Shown here one piece after another: positions 44,301 to 52,004 of a stretch of DNA of 64,000 bases; within the stretch, counting starts at the first letter, position 1; each line of letters opens with the position of its first letter. Where the stretch lies: contig NZ_AP029019.1 of the NCBI RefSeq assembly GCF_037101375.1, forward strand, positions 2,170,001 to 2,234,000, written 5' to 3'. The stretch is from Acidovorax sp. DW039 (GTDB lineage Bacteria; Pseudomonadota; Gammaproteobacteria; Burkholderiales; Burkholderiaceae_C). The translations under genes and the position numbers were made by a program. The notes under the pieces are model-generated. The model was not told the DNA's origin and made no database searches. It saw nothing but the letters and a program-made list of their open reading frames with translations.

Positions 44301-45512
44301 CAAACTTTGGGCTTGCCCACAGAGCAGTACACCTATGACAGCGTTCACAACCGCACCAGCAGCGCCCACCAGCCAGGAGCCTGGAGCTACAACGCAGACA
44401 ACCAACTGACGCAATACCCTGCACAGCAAAACGGCCAGACCTTGCCTACCCAAATGCAATACAACGCCCAGGGGCACATCCAAAAGGAAACGAACAGCCA
44501 AAGCACCAAGACCTACCAGTACAACGCTGCAGAGCGGCTGGTGCGTTATGAAGAAACCTCAAGTGCCAGTGCCGTACAAGCCAGCTACCGCTACGACCCG
44601 TTTGGGCGCAGAATCAGCAAAACCACCACCATCCAGGGTGGCAGCAGTAAGACCACGTACTACGTGTATGGCGACAGCAGCCTGTTGGCAGAAATGAACG
44701 AGCAAGGACAAATACAAACCGCCTATGGCTGGAACCCGCAGGCAGCGGGCCTGTGGAGCACCGCACCGCTTTGGCAAGCTCAAGTAGGCAACAACAGCCT
44801 GAGCAGCCCAGGCACCGGCTACCACTACCTGCACACAGACCACCTGGAAACCCCGGTGCTGGGGACAGACAAGTCTGGCATGCAAACGTGGAGGGCGATC
44901 AGTGAAGCGTTTGGGGAAACCAAGCTAGACACCGCCAGCGCCATCACGATGAACCTGCGGTTTGCAGGGCAGTACTTTGATGGGGAGAGTGGATTGCACC
45001 AAAACTACTTCCGTGACTACAAGCCGGGAGTAGGGCGGTACGTGCAGCGGGATCCTATTGGGCTCGAAGGTGGGATTAATACCTTTGCCTATGTGGGGGG
45101 GAATCCTCTGAGCTTGGTTGATCCGACGGGGTTGCTATCGACAAAAGATGCCGTCAACCAGATATTCGATACGCTCAGGAAAGATTTCCCCGGTACATAT
45201 GGTGGTCTAAATCCTAATTTCACTGTCGCTCCTTGGCCAAGGGGGAAGGCAACTACAATTGGAAATTGGGTGAATATCAATGCATTCACTTACGGGTTCA
45301 CACTCAAATGCGAGGATCTGTTTCAACTCGTGATGACGGTCGCACACGAAGCGCAACATACCGGTCAACCATTCCTCATTCAGTTACGCATGAAAGGCCT
45401 CACTGATGATAACTATGACCCTCAAGATCCTCATTGGCAAATAGAAGATAAGGCGGCACAGCACGCTGGGGATGTGTATAACAAATTAAAGAAACAATGC
45501 GCTTGCCAGTAA
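41307..45512 (+). CDS. RHS-repeat polymorphic toxin with HExxH metallopeptidase-like tip
   Basis: ATG at 41307 is chosen because a Sec signal peptide follows (LLAALLSLGAGLFLLPSTVQA-QQ); the frame is open further upstream only as a shadow of the previous gene. The 1401-residue protein has RHS/YD repeats (e.g. GRLIKTTDSLNNTTVQSWDA) through most of its length. The RHS core ends RDPIGLEGGINTFAYVGGNP then DPTGL near residue 1276. The variable tip (~1277-1401) contains HEAQH at 1347-1351, with a later IEDKAAQHAG as possible third zinc ligand: a gluzincin-like protease. The tip is markedly AT-richer than the core. No VgrG or PAAR domain, so it is not an obvious T6SS cargo. Confidence 0.9.
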   Translation: MFVLKSVFGSLKEGCCNRLLAALLSLGAGLFLLPSTVQAQQISQPNQEYTETKVDLSVKTLAGLVRIQRTWVAGQWYINPAWANLRLLPDPLGGVLAVERAGSMYERTGSQAGSQAAGQAVGIAEGGTASQGSIYRFDSDNLIQKTATGWRWYDRLGNTVDYNSSGVIQSYSNPYGAKIGFVRNAAGNLVALTDPLDRTIYTFDYDSQGRISRITDISGASVQYQWQDPGVLAQVTDAEGQVWRYQYDNRQQITQRTNPEGASLHITYATAPGEMPYTAGFAGTGTGGAVTGQSLPSSGSTSSPKPRNARVATYQDENGARWVYRIDFNRVTQQYLVSVQRPDGTPSQYRYSKEGWLLEYVVDGQVQTQRQMDSTTQHRTLDARGLTTTINYDTHYRPLQTIQPDGSKESWQYDSQGRIVRYTNAEGTVTTWRYDAKGSLLQAIDALGKPEQRSHLYTYDQWGNALSYRRGSGDGQGADAVTETYVYDNWGNQVETEDAAGNVYRYAYNSKGLPTTLTNALGNSWSSSYDKLGRLAAVQNPLGNTEQYQYNSANQATRETGMGGEVWQSTYDGTGLLSTQLTNPLGQIRKLTRDAFGRVASATTPGGLIVKTAYDPIGRVTQSTDAAGNTTQYKYGANGAPDAGLLVAVQYPTYQTSYRYDQRGRVTQASQLLGKPSGTSTGNLASHTWHFAYNALGQRISATNPAGHTTLFTYDALGRLIKTTDSLNNTTVQSWDAHGRLLTVTDAKGNTHRFDYDKAGRLLQETRPGGGTTRFQYDASGQLTQRTDAGGNTRRYLYDKAGNLTQEEHLQAGTTLEQRITYQYNANNRLIAYNQQDGQGQAISAATYQIDALGRITQRSTQLGNNPSAITLGQSYHPDGQLASHTYPDGSQTQYSYLQGQLAQVKLPNGSAITYGDYQWLQPTKIQTPGATKTQTFDALQRPLGVTVQGAANQTLMSRSYQYDPVGNITQITSDLGATQYSYDALSRLTQAKPDAALQTLGLPTEQYTYDSVHNRTSSAHQPGAWSYNADNQLTQYPAQQNGQTLPTQMQYNAQGHIQKETNSQSTKTYQYNAAERLVRYEETSSASAVQASYRYDPFGRRISKTTTIQGGSSKTTYYVYGDSSLLAEMNEQGQIQTAYGWNPQAAGLWSTAPLWQAQVGNNSLSSPGTGYHYLHTDHLETPVLGTDKSGMQTWRAISEAFGETKLDTASAITMNLRFAGQYFDGESGLHQNYFRDYKPGVGRYVQRDPIGLEGGINTFAYVGGNPLSLVDPTGLLSTKDAVNQIFDTLRKDFPGTYGGLNPNFTVAPWPRGKATTIGNWVNINAFTYGFTLKCEDLFQLVMTVAHEAQHTGQPFLIQLRMKGLTDDNYDPQDPHWQIEDKAAQHAGDVYNKLKKQCACQ

Positions 45513-45513
45513 T

Positions 45514-45903
45514 ATGAAAAGGTTTCGAATCGTTCTCGTAATTCTAATAATAACCGCTATTGTGCTGTCGCTACTGTTGTGGCGTCTCGCTGATGTTTGT
45601 GTAGATGTGAGGTGCCAATTAGCAAGCATTATGCCTAGGTTAGCTATAGTCCAGAATGAAGTTGCCCGATCGAAAAAAGGTGCCATATCCGAAAGAGCTA
45701 TTCCGAAATCTGGTGACTTAGATTTTGGGTATGTCGGAAAAGACGGGACGATCATTGTTATCAATGAGACATCAAAATTGGTGATCGTTGCGCGACCTCA
45801 GTTTGATAGCAACGTTGTTTCATGGAAATGTATCGCGTATCCTGAGACAGCGAATATTATGAGCTTAGTCGCCGACTGTGGCGCAAAATTCCGTACACCC
45901 TAA
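45514..45903 (+). CDS. Putative immunity protein for the RHS tip (membrane-anchored)
   Basis: Begins 1 base after the RHS stop codon. The 129-residue product has one N-terminal membrane helix (MKRFRIVLVILIITAIVLSL...), then a ~100-residue domain, presumably periplasmic, with four cysteines. I recognise no family. Position directly behind an RHS C-terminal toxin, AT-rich composition like that of the tip, and small size are the standard features of a cognate immunity gene. A periplasmic immunity domain would imply that the metallopeptidase tip attacks in the periplasm. Cognate function is inference. Confidence 0.65.
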   Translation: MKRFRIVLVILIITAIVLSLLLWRLADVCVDVRCQLASIMPRLAIVQNEVARSKKGAISERAIPKSGDLDFGYVGKDGTIIVINETSKLVIVARPQFDSNVVSWKCIAYPETANIMSLVADCGAKFRTP

Positions 45904-46401
45904 GGAGAGGGCCAAGCTTAGATACCAGCATGCGAGCAACGCGAGCAACGGGGTCACCCATTAGCCGTCCCCGTCAAGTGGCAAACACACGCCCCTGCAC
46001 CGCAAGAGCGCACCCTTTTGTCCATCCGGATTGCTCTTTCAAGACTGCATCCTCCGTCCTCGAACTCACCGCGCGCTTGGTTCCCAAAGCATTGGTTGCG
46101 CCGCAGCGCACAAGTCACCCATCAGGATCAAGGCTTTGGACATAGCGCAGTGATGCGCCTTGCCTACGGCCCCTGGCGGCATTTACCGCCCCAGAAAATC
46201 CTCTGTTCCCCAGCCTGTCCAATCATCGCAAGCCTTGTGGCCCGCACAGGTCTTGTGGCTGCCGGTCTGTGATTGATCATGGGTGATCGTTCTGACGATC
46301 CGGCTCCAACCCCATCTGGCCCAGGCTGCGGTCGCTGCGAACTCCTTGAACTTTGGGGCGGGATCGACGCGGGCAGGAATTCCAAGGCGCTGAGGTCAGC
46401 C
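45904..46401. other. Gene-free stretch between the immunity gene and the RAYT repeats
   Basis: No supported gene. A partial copy of the RAYT-linked repeat (CGAGCAACGGGGTCA) begins near 45942. The remainder is GC-rich sequence without long conserved-looking frames, probably a scar of past rearrangement. Confidence 0.4.
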
Positions 46402-46455
46402 CGAACAACGGGGTCAGCTCTTGCCTTTCGAACAACGGGGTCAGGTCTTGCCTTT
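46402..46455 (+). repeat. Two tandem 27-base repeats upstream of the RAYT gene
   Basis: Units 46402-46428 and 46429-46455 differ at a single base. Each contains CGAACAACGGGGTCAG and CTTGCCTTT. Repeats with this GGGGTCAG core commonly precede IS200-like transposases in betaproteobacteria (from memory) and are likely recognised by the enzyme. Confidence 0.85.
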
Positions 46456-46470
46456 TGCCCCCACTCCGCA

Positions 46471-46504
46471 GAAACTCCGCGGCAATCCAACTCAGCGGAG
46501 TTTC
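46471..46504. repeat. Inverted repeat (REP-like hairpin) just before the RAYT start codon
   Basis: GAAACTCCGC (46471-46480) and GCGGAGTTTC (46495-46504) are perfect 10-base arms with a 14-base loop, ending 5 bases before the ATG. It may be the single-stranded hairpin substrate of the transposase, a translational silencer, or both. Confidence 0.7.
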
Positions 46505-46509
46505 CGAAT

Positions 46510-47400
46510 ATGGCAAGACCTTTGCGCATCGAGTTCCCAGGCGCTGTGTATCACGTGACTTCTCGGGGCGACCGGCGCGAGCCCATCGTGCTGGGCGATG
46601 AGGATCGCGAAGACCTGTTGGGCGTTTTGGGCCAGGCGCTGCATCGGTTTGATGCTTGTGCCTTGGCATGGTGCTTGATGGACAACCACTACCACTTTGT
46701 TCTGCACACGCGGCAGCCCAATTTGTCGCTGTTGATGCGCCATATCAACGGTGTCTATACCCAGCGTTTCAACCGCCGCCATGGCAAGGTGGGGCATCTG
46801 TTTCAAGGGCGATTCAAGGCCATTTTGGTAGACCGCGATGCCTATTTGCTGGAGGTGTGCCGCTATGTAGAGCTCAACCGGGTGCGCGCCCAGCTGGTGG
46901 AGCATCCGGCCCAATGGCCTTGGTGCAGCTACCACGCGCTGACGGGCGTGCGCCCAGCCCCGGATTGGCTGGATGTGCAGGCCGTGTGGGGTTATCTGCT
47001 GGGGCGTGATGTTGTGGATGAGGGCACACGTGACCAAGCGACTCAGGCGTATGCCGCGTTGGTTCAGGCTGGGCAAGGGGTGCAGCTGTGGGCCCAGGGG
47101 CTGCGCCAGCAGGTGTATCTGGGCGATGAAGAGTTTGTATTGCGCATGCAGGCTTTGGCCAGTAACCGAGCTGTCAGCGCCAAAGAGGTACCCAAAGCCC
47201 AGCGCGCCAGCCCCAAGAGCTTGCAAGATTGGCTGGCCCTGTGCCCCACGCGTGGGCAGGCTTTGTATCAGGCGCACTATGCCTCGCAAATCAGCCTGTC
47301 AGAGATTGCCCGGCAACTGGGGTTGTCCGTCTCCCGCGTCAGCAGGATTGTGTCGGGCCAGAGGGTTTTGCAGGAAACCTCACGGCAGCGCCATGGATAG
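46510..47400 (+). CDS. REP-associated tyrosine transposase (RAYT, Y1 HUH family)
   Basis: A 296-residue HUH single-strand transposase. The start MARPLRIEFPGAVYHVTSRG is typical, the metal-binding HUH is NHYHFVL (His60 and His62), and the putative catalytic Tyr lies in HINGVYTQRFNRRHG (~86). A C-terminal extension carries a helix-turn-helix-like segment LSEIARQLGLSVSRVSRIVS (~265-285). Characterised RAYTs cut and move REP hairpins. The last dozen codons overlap sequence related to an Ig-domain gene fragment (47366-47540), so the native C-terminus may have been replaced. It appears intact. Confidence 0.92.
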   Translation: MARPLRIEFPGAVYHVTSRGDRREPIVLGDEDREDLLGVLGQALHRFDACALAWCLMDNHYHFVLHTRQPNLSLLMRHINGVYTQRFNRRHGKVGHLFQGRFKAILVDRDAYLLEVCRYVELNRVRAQLVEHPAQWPWCSYHALTGVRPAPDWLDVQAVWGYLLGRDVVDEGTRDQATQAYAALVQAGQGVQLWAQGLRQQVYLGDEEFVLRMQALASNRAVSAKEVPKAQRASPKSLQDWLALCPTRGQALYQAHYASQISLSEIARQLGLSVSRVSRIVSGQRVLQETSRQRHG

Positions 47401-47540
47401 TGCAGTGGAACACCACACAGGCGCCAGACGGTAACCACACACTGATCGCCACCGCCCCCAGTGTGACGGGCAAACCCTCGCAAGCCAGCCGTACGGTGCA
47501 GGTGCAGCAATCCCCATCACCGCCACTCACTCCCGTGATG
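47366..47540 (+). pseudogene. Fragment of a paralogue of the beta-helix/Ig protein gene
   Basis: Read in the frame of 47229, this stretch encodes about 50 residues (PWIVQWNTTQAPDGNHTLIA onward to PVM) that align without gaps to the segment around 38755-38904 of the large Ig-type gene (PWSMEWNTGALPDGNYTLTA onward), with 32 of 50 residues identical by eye. There is no start and the frame ends soon after. It is a remnant of another gene of that family, now fused behind the RAYT gene. Confidence 0.75.
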
Positions 47541-47862
47541 ATTTCAGCTATTAATTTCATAGCGAGAAATGAATAGGGAGTTGCTGGAAAGCCACTTTTT
47601 ATAGGTGATTCACCTTCCGGCAACACCTTTGGTGTTCTGCCCCACCTCTAGGGGGCAACTTTGCGAGGTTCGCCACGACACCATCTGGTTGGCCCTGCAA
47701 GTCTGTGACCTGCGTGCAGGCGTGGACATACTTCCTGGAAGAGTTGTGCATCGCGTCGACGGTGGGCCCCAAGCCCGCAGCGCGTGCGCCTTGGCATGCC
47801 GTGGGGCCAGCGGCGTTGCCCACTTTTGTATGTGCTGGTGAGTTGGCTTGGGCGCTTTGCAA
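47541..47862. other. Gene-free region between the paralogue fragment and the integrase pseudogene
   Basis: Nothing I can support as a gene. A minus-strand frame of 87 codons (47599-47862) begins just behind the integrase stop codon but has no recognisable features. I searched by eye for a copy of the tRNA-Ser 3' end that would mark an att site and found none. Confidence 0.4.
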
Positions 47863-48660
47863 TTACCCAGCTCGTTTCCCTCCGGTGAATGCGTCGCTCA
47901 ATTTGAACGCCGGTGGGGTGGCGACCTCGGGGTAGCAAAAGTCTGCCCAGTCTTGCATCATGGCCCGTCGTTTTTCCAGAGCGTCTCCGCGCCGGTAGGC
48001 CGCTTCCACCTTGTTCTCAAGCGCATGGGCTAGCGCTTGTTCGGCAATTTCTCTGGGGTGGTTTGTCATCTCTCCCGCCCAGTCACGGAATGTGGAGCGA
48101 AACCCGTGAGGAACGGCATCCACCTTCATGCGGCGTATTACCGATGTGAGTGCCATGTCAGATAGCGGTTTCCCCTGATTGGTATCAAAGACCAAGGCGC
48201 TCTCTGTCGCGCGGGGCAATGCCTTCAAAAGGGCCATGGCTTGTGTGCTTAACGGCACGCGGTGTTCTTTGCCTGCCTTCATTCGCTGTGCGGGTACAAC
48301 CCACACACCGGTGACCATGTCTATTTCAGACCAACGTGCCCCCCGTACTTCCCCGCTACGGGCCGCACACAAAACAGCAAACTCTAATGCTCGCGCTGCG
48401 ATGCCTTCGCGTGTTTGCAAATCGCTGATGAAGCTCGGCATTTGCGCTGCGGGGAGGGCCTTGTGGTGTTCCACCTTCTGGATTTTGCCGGGTGCTGGTA
48501 GCAGCTTGTCCAGGTGCCCCTTCCATCGGGCTGGGTTGTCGCCTGTTCTGTATTTGCGCACCGTCGCCCAGTCCAGAATGCTCTCGATCCGTCCTTACAG
48601 TCGCGTGGCTGCCTCTGTTTTGGTTTTTCAGATGGGCTCGAGCGCTTTGAGGACATGTAC
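47863..48660 (-). pseudogene. Tyrosine integrase (P4-type) pseudogene, cut by IS21 and with two stop codons
   Basis: The open part (about 232 codons from 48561) is the catalytic domain of a phage/island integrase. It has the first Arg in CAARSGEVRGARWSE, the HxxR box HGFRSTFRDWAGE and the Tyr in AAYRRGD. Reading further upstream in the same frame, homologous-looking sequence continues (LEPI, stop, KTKTEAATRL, stop, GRIESILDWATV) up to the left end of the IS21 element. Stops are at 48595-48597 (TAA) and 48628-48630 (TGA). The N-terminal arm-binding domain is missing and is not found on the other side of the IS. The element it served can no longer excise by itself. Confidence 0.85.
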
Positions 48661-48689
48661 CTGTTGATTTCCACGCAGAAGTGACCCAC
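48661..48689 (+). repeat. Left terminal inverted repeat of the IS21 element
   Basis: Starts CTGTTGATTTCCA and ends TGACCCAC; 25 of 29 positions match the inverted right end. A second, inner repeat (ATTTCCATC...) lies at 48702-48724. Confidence 0.9.
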
Positions 48690-48771
48690 TAACCCCCCAG
48701 GATTTCCATCTAAATCTGATCCACGTACTAACCCTAACCTGCTGCTTTGTTGAGCAGTAGGGAGACCAAGA

Positions 48772-50296
48772 GTGATAGATGTGGCAACCCTGAGTGTCCT
48801 CAGGCGCTGGACCCTGCGAGAGCAGCTGTCCATCCGAGAGATCGCCCGCCACACGGGCCTCTCACGCAGCACTCTCCGCAAGTACCTGCGCGCAAGCGAG
48901 GCCGAGCCGCACTACGCCAAGCGGGTCAGTCCTTCCAAGCTTGATCCCTTTGCATCGAAGCTCTCGGGCTGGCTCAAGACAGAAGCTGGCCGATCCCGCA
49001 AGCAGCGGCGCACCGTCAAGCAGATGTACGTGGCTGCAGGCGCTCGGTTATGACGGCTCCCACACCCGTGTGGCGGCCTTTGCGCGCCTATGGAACTAGC
49101 AGCGCCTTGTGGCCCAGCAGACCACTGGCAGTGGCACCTTCGTTCCCCTGACCTTCGGGCCGGGCGAGGCCTTCCAGTTTGACTGGAGCGAAGACTGGAC
49201 AGTGCTCGCCGGGGTGCGCACCAAGCTACAGGTAGCACACTTCAAGCTCAGCCACAGCCGCGCGTTCTACCTGCGCGCCTATCCGCTGCAAACTCACGAG
49301 ATGCTGTTCGATGCCCACAACCATGCGTTCGTGGTCCTGGGCGGAGTGCCTCGTCGCGGCATCTATGACAACATGCGCACCGCTGTAGACCGGGTGCGCC
49401 GTGGTAAGGACCGTGACGTCAATGCGTGCTTTGCGGCCATGGTCAGCCACTTCCTGTTCGAGGCCGAGTTCTGCAACCCAGCCTCGGGCTGGGAGAAGGG
49501 CCAGGTGGAGAAGAACGTGCGCGATGCCCGCCACCGCCTGTGGCCGGTCGTGCCGCCATTCCTAAGCCTGCTTGAGCTCAATGCTTGGCTTGAGGATCGT
49601 TGTGTAGCTCTGCGGCACGAGAGCGAGCACGGCAAGCTGCCGGGCACCGCCTCGGATGCCTGGGCTCAAGAGAAGGCAGCCCTGATGCCCATGCCTCGGC
49701 TCTTCGATGGTTTTGTGGAACACACCAAGCGCGTCTCCCCCACCTGTCTGGTCCAGTTCGAGCGCAATCGCTACAACGTGCCGGTGCCGTATGCCAATCG
49801 CCCAGTGAGCTTGCGGGTCTACGCAGATCGCCCGGTGGTCGCGGCTGAAGGCCAGTTCGTGTGCGAGCACCAGCGCTTGATCGAGCGTAACCAACATGGG
49901 GCGGGACAGACCGTGTACGACTGGCGCCACTACCTGGCGGTGCTGCAGCGCAAGCCTGGGGCCTTGCGCAACGGCGCCCCATTCCTGGAGCTGCCAGCGG
50001 CCTTCAAGCGACTGCAAGCCACCTTGCTCAAGCAAACCGGCGGCGACCGGGAGATGGTGGAGGTACTGGCACTGGTGCTGCACCACGATGAACAGGCTGT
50101 GCTCGCTGCAGTGGAATTGGCACTGGAGTCAGGGGCTGCCAGCAAGACCCACATCCTGAGCATGCTGCACCGCCTGCTGGACGGCAAGCCCGCTCCAGCA
50201 CCGGTCACATCGCCGCAGTCCCTCAAGCTGGCGGTGGAACCCCAGGCCAATGTGCTTCGCTACGACCAATTGAGGGAGGTGCGCTATGCGTCATGA
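48772..50296 (+). pseudogene. istA: istA transposase, frameshifted and with a premature stop
   Basis: The N-terminal part (48772-49053) encodes the helix-turn-helix LSIREIARHTGLSRSTLRKY. Around 49033 the frame shifts, consistent with loss of two bases in a normal VDLQALGYDG segment. The second frame has an in-frame TAG at 49097-49099. The rest (49109-50296) holds the DDE catalytic core: FQFDWSEDW, GIYDNMRTAVD and GWEKGQVEKNV. A full IstA would be about 500 residues. Two independent lesions argue for decay rather than programmed frameshifting. The 3' end overlaps istB by 11 bases. Confidence 0.85.
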
Positions 50297-51032
50297 CCCT
50301 GCCATCGCTTCCATCGTGATCATGCTGCGCGAGCTCAAGATGCACGGCATGGCCCAGGCGGTTGCGGAACTGGCTGAGCAAGGTGCACCGGCCTTTGATG
50401 CAGCACAGCCCATCCTGTCCCAACTGCTCAAGACCGAGACCGCCGAGCGGGGGGTGCGCTCGGTGGCTTACCAATTGAAGGTGGCCAAGTTCCCTGCGTA
50501 CCGGGACCTGGCTGGGTTTGACTTCAGCCACAGCGAGGTGAACGAGGCACTGGTACGTCAGCTGCACCGCTGCGAATTCTTGGAGAACGCCAACAACGTG
50601 GTGCTGGTGGGTGGACCGGGTACGGGCAAGACCCACATTGCCACAGCCCTGGGAGTGCAAGCCATTGAGCACCATCACCGCAGGGTGCGGTTCTTCTCCA
50701 CTGTGGAGTTGGTCAATGCGTTGGAAGAAGAGAAGGCCCAAGGCAAGACAGGGCAGATGGCACACCGGCTTGCCTATGTGGATCTGGTGATCCTGGATGA
50801 GCTGGGCTACCTGCCGTTCAGTGCATCAGGAGGCGCCTTGCTGTTCCACTTGCTATCCAAACTGTACGAACGCACCAGCGTCGTGATCACCACCAACCTT
50901 CGCTTCAGTGAATGGGCCAGTGTGTTCGGAGATGCCAAGATGACCACGGCATTGCTGGACCGACTGACCCATCACTGCCATATTCTTGAGACCGGCAATG
51001 ACAGCTACCGGTTCAAAAATAGCTCCGCATAG
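50286..51032 (+). CDS. istB: IstB-like ATPase, IS21 transposition helper
   Basis: The 248-residue AAA+ protein has Walker [13 protein letters not shown] (~residues 112-123), Walker [13 protein letters not shown] and a downstream sensor region [12 protein letters not shown]. It regulates target choice and stimulates IstA. ATG at 50286 lies inside the end of istA, the usual IS21 arrangement. Intact, but its partner here is broken, so it could act only with IstA supplied by another copy. Confidence 0.94.
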   Translation: MRHDPAIASIVIMLRELKMHGMAQAVAELAEQGAPAFDAAQPILSQLLKTETAERGVRSVAYQLKVAKFPAYRDLAGFDFSHSEVNEALVRQLHRCEFLENANNVVLVGGPGTGKTHIATALGVQAIEHHHRRVRFFSTVELVNALEEEKAQGKTGQMAHRLAYVDLVILDELGYLPFSASGGALLFHLLSKLYERTSVVITTNLRFSEWASVFGDAKMTTALLDRLTHHCHILETGNDSYRFKNSSA

Positions 51033-51134
51033 CAACCACCACAGACCACCAAGAAGGAGAAGACAGCCAAGAACTTATCCACAACGTGAGCGTGAAGTTC
51101 ACGAATCAGGGTGGGTCAAGATTCGATGGAAATG

Positions 51135-51163
51135 GTGGGTCAGCTTTGCATGGAAATCAACAG
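51135..51163 (-). repeat. Right terminal inverted repeat of the IS21 element
   Basis: On the minus strand it begins CTGTTGATTTCCATGC, matching the left end; the inner copy is at 51111-51133. Confidence 0.9.
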
Positions 51164-51398
51164 GGGATGGGTTGCAAGGCGCAAAGCGCAGCAATAGCTG
51201 TAGCCATTGCGAGCATTTGCAACGCAGCAGACCGCCCGAGACTGCAGATGTACACGGCGCGGTGATTTGTGCAGAGGATCCCTCGATGACAAAAACGTAA
51301 TCTTTCTGTCTGGGGTCTGAGTGCCTTGATTTTCTAACATTCATTCCATGCCAAGCCTATCACTCCGGGTTGGCATGTTTTAAATCGAAAGGAAAATC

Positions 51399-51743
51399 AT
51401 GCTCTCCAAAAAACAATTGAATATCGCTCTGGTAACTTTGGCCATGGCAGTGCCCGGCATTTCGATGGCCAGCGCGCAATACCACTCGGTGGATGGAGAA
51501 ATTGGCTACAAGGAGTTTCCATCGCACGTCAAGCCCAGCAACCTGCAACGCTCGGACGTGATCCAGGAGCTGGAAAAGTCGCGTGCTGACGGCAGCCTCG
51601 TCGCCTTGTCTCGCGGCAACGCGTTGCAGAACACCAAAGACCAAGCCCAGGGATCCAGCCTGACCCGCGAGCAAGTGCGCGCAGAGGCGATACGTTCGGG
51701 CCAGCGCCAAAGCAACGCGAGTTTTGTCGATGGCGAACGGTAA
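51399..51743 (+). CDS. DUF4148 exported small protein
   Basis: ATG at 51399 with AAAGGAAA upstream. The 114-residue protein has a signal peptide (cleavage near ASA-QY) and the DUF4148-style body: LTREQVRAEAIRSGQ near the end, an Ala/Arg-rich helix common in Burkholderiales. Unknown function; family members are often induced by stress or metals, which would fit its position before the metal-resistance genes. A hairpin follows. Confidence 0.8.
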   Translation: MLSKKQLNIALVTLAMAVPGISMASAQYHSVDGEIGYKEFPSHVKPSNLQRSDVIQELEKSRADGSLVALSRGNALQNTKDQAQGSSLTREQVRAEAIRSGQRQSNASFVDGER

Positions 51744-51785
51744 TCGGTCCATCGCGGTTCATTCGACCATTTAAATGGTATCGGT

Positions 51786-51822
51786 GGCGGATAAAGGGGC
51801 GGCGCTCAGCCCCCCATCCGCC
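51786..51822 (+). terminator. Hairpin, probable terminator of the DUF4148 gene
   Basis: GGCGGAT (51786-51792) pairs with ATCCGCC (51816-51822), and an inner GGGGC pairs with GCCCC. A short T/A-rich segment follows. About 240 bases from here to cadA hold no gene; only the MerR-type promoter stands out. Confidence 0.55.
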
Positions 51823-52004
51823 ATCCCTCTATTTATATTGGTCGATGCTCTGTAGTTTATGAATTTTGACGGGTTAATGATTTGCTATTTTCTGAATGCA
51901 TTTTCATTCAACCAATCCATTCACCTTTCAAAAAGATGCCAGGCGATTTTTGCACGCGTAACCCGGTTCGCTCTATCGCAAGGAATCCCAGCTCACCCGA
52001 AGGC

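Larger units (their letters stand above)
48661..51163 (+). mobile_element. IS21-family insertion sequence (istA broken)
   Basis: A 2503-base element bounded by inverted terminal repeats of 29 bases (25 identical). It has subterminal repeats (48702-48724 and 51111-51133) and encodes the istA-istB pair. I see no clear target duplication: flanks are ...ATGTAC and GGGATGG..., suggesting an adjacent deletion after insertion. The left flank is inside the integrase pseudogene. With istA disrupted the copy is probably immobile on its own. Confidence 0.88.

Noticed and set aside
41307..45512. T6SS-delivered RHS effector
   Set aside because: The protein starts with a Sec signal peptide, has no PAAR or VgrG-binding domain, and no T6SS gene lies in the window.
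47599..47862. 87-codon minus-strand gene behind the integrase
   Set aside because: No ribosome-binding site, no recognisable domain and a Pro/Cys-rich tail; too weak to call.
49020..49110. Programmed ribosomal frameshift in istA
   Set aside because: A second lesion (in-frame TAG) follows and no slippery heptamer is evident; IS21 istA is normally a single frame.
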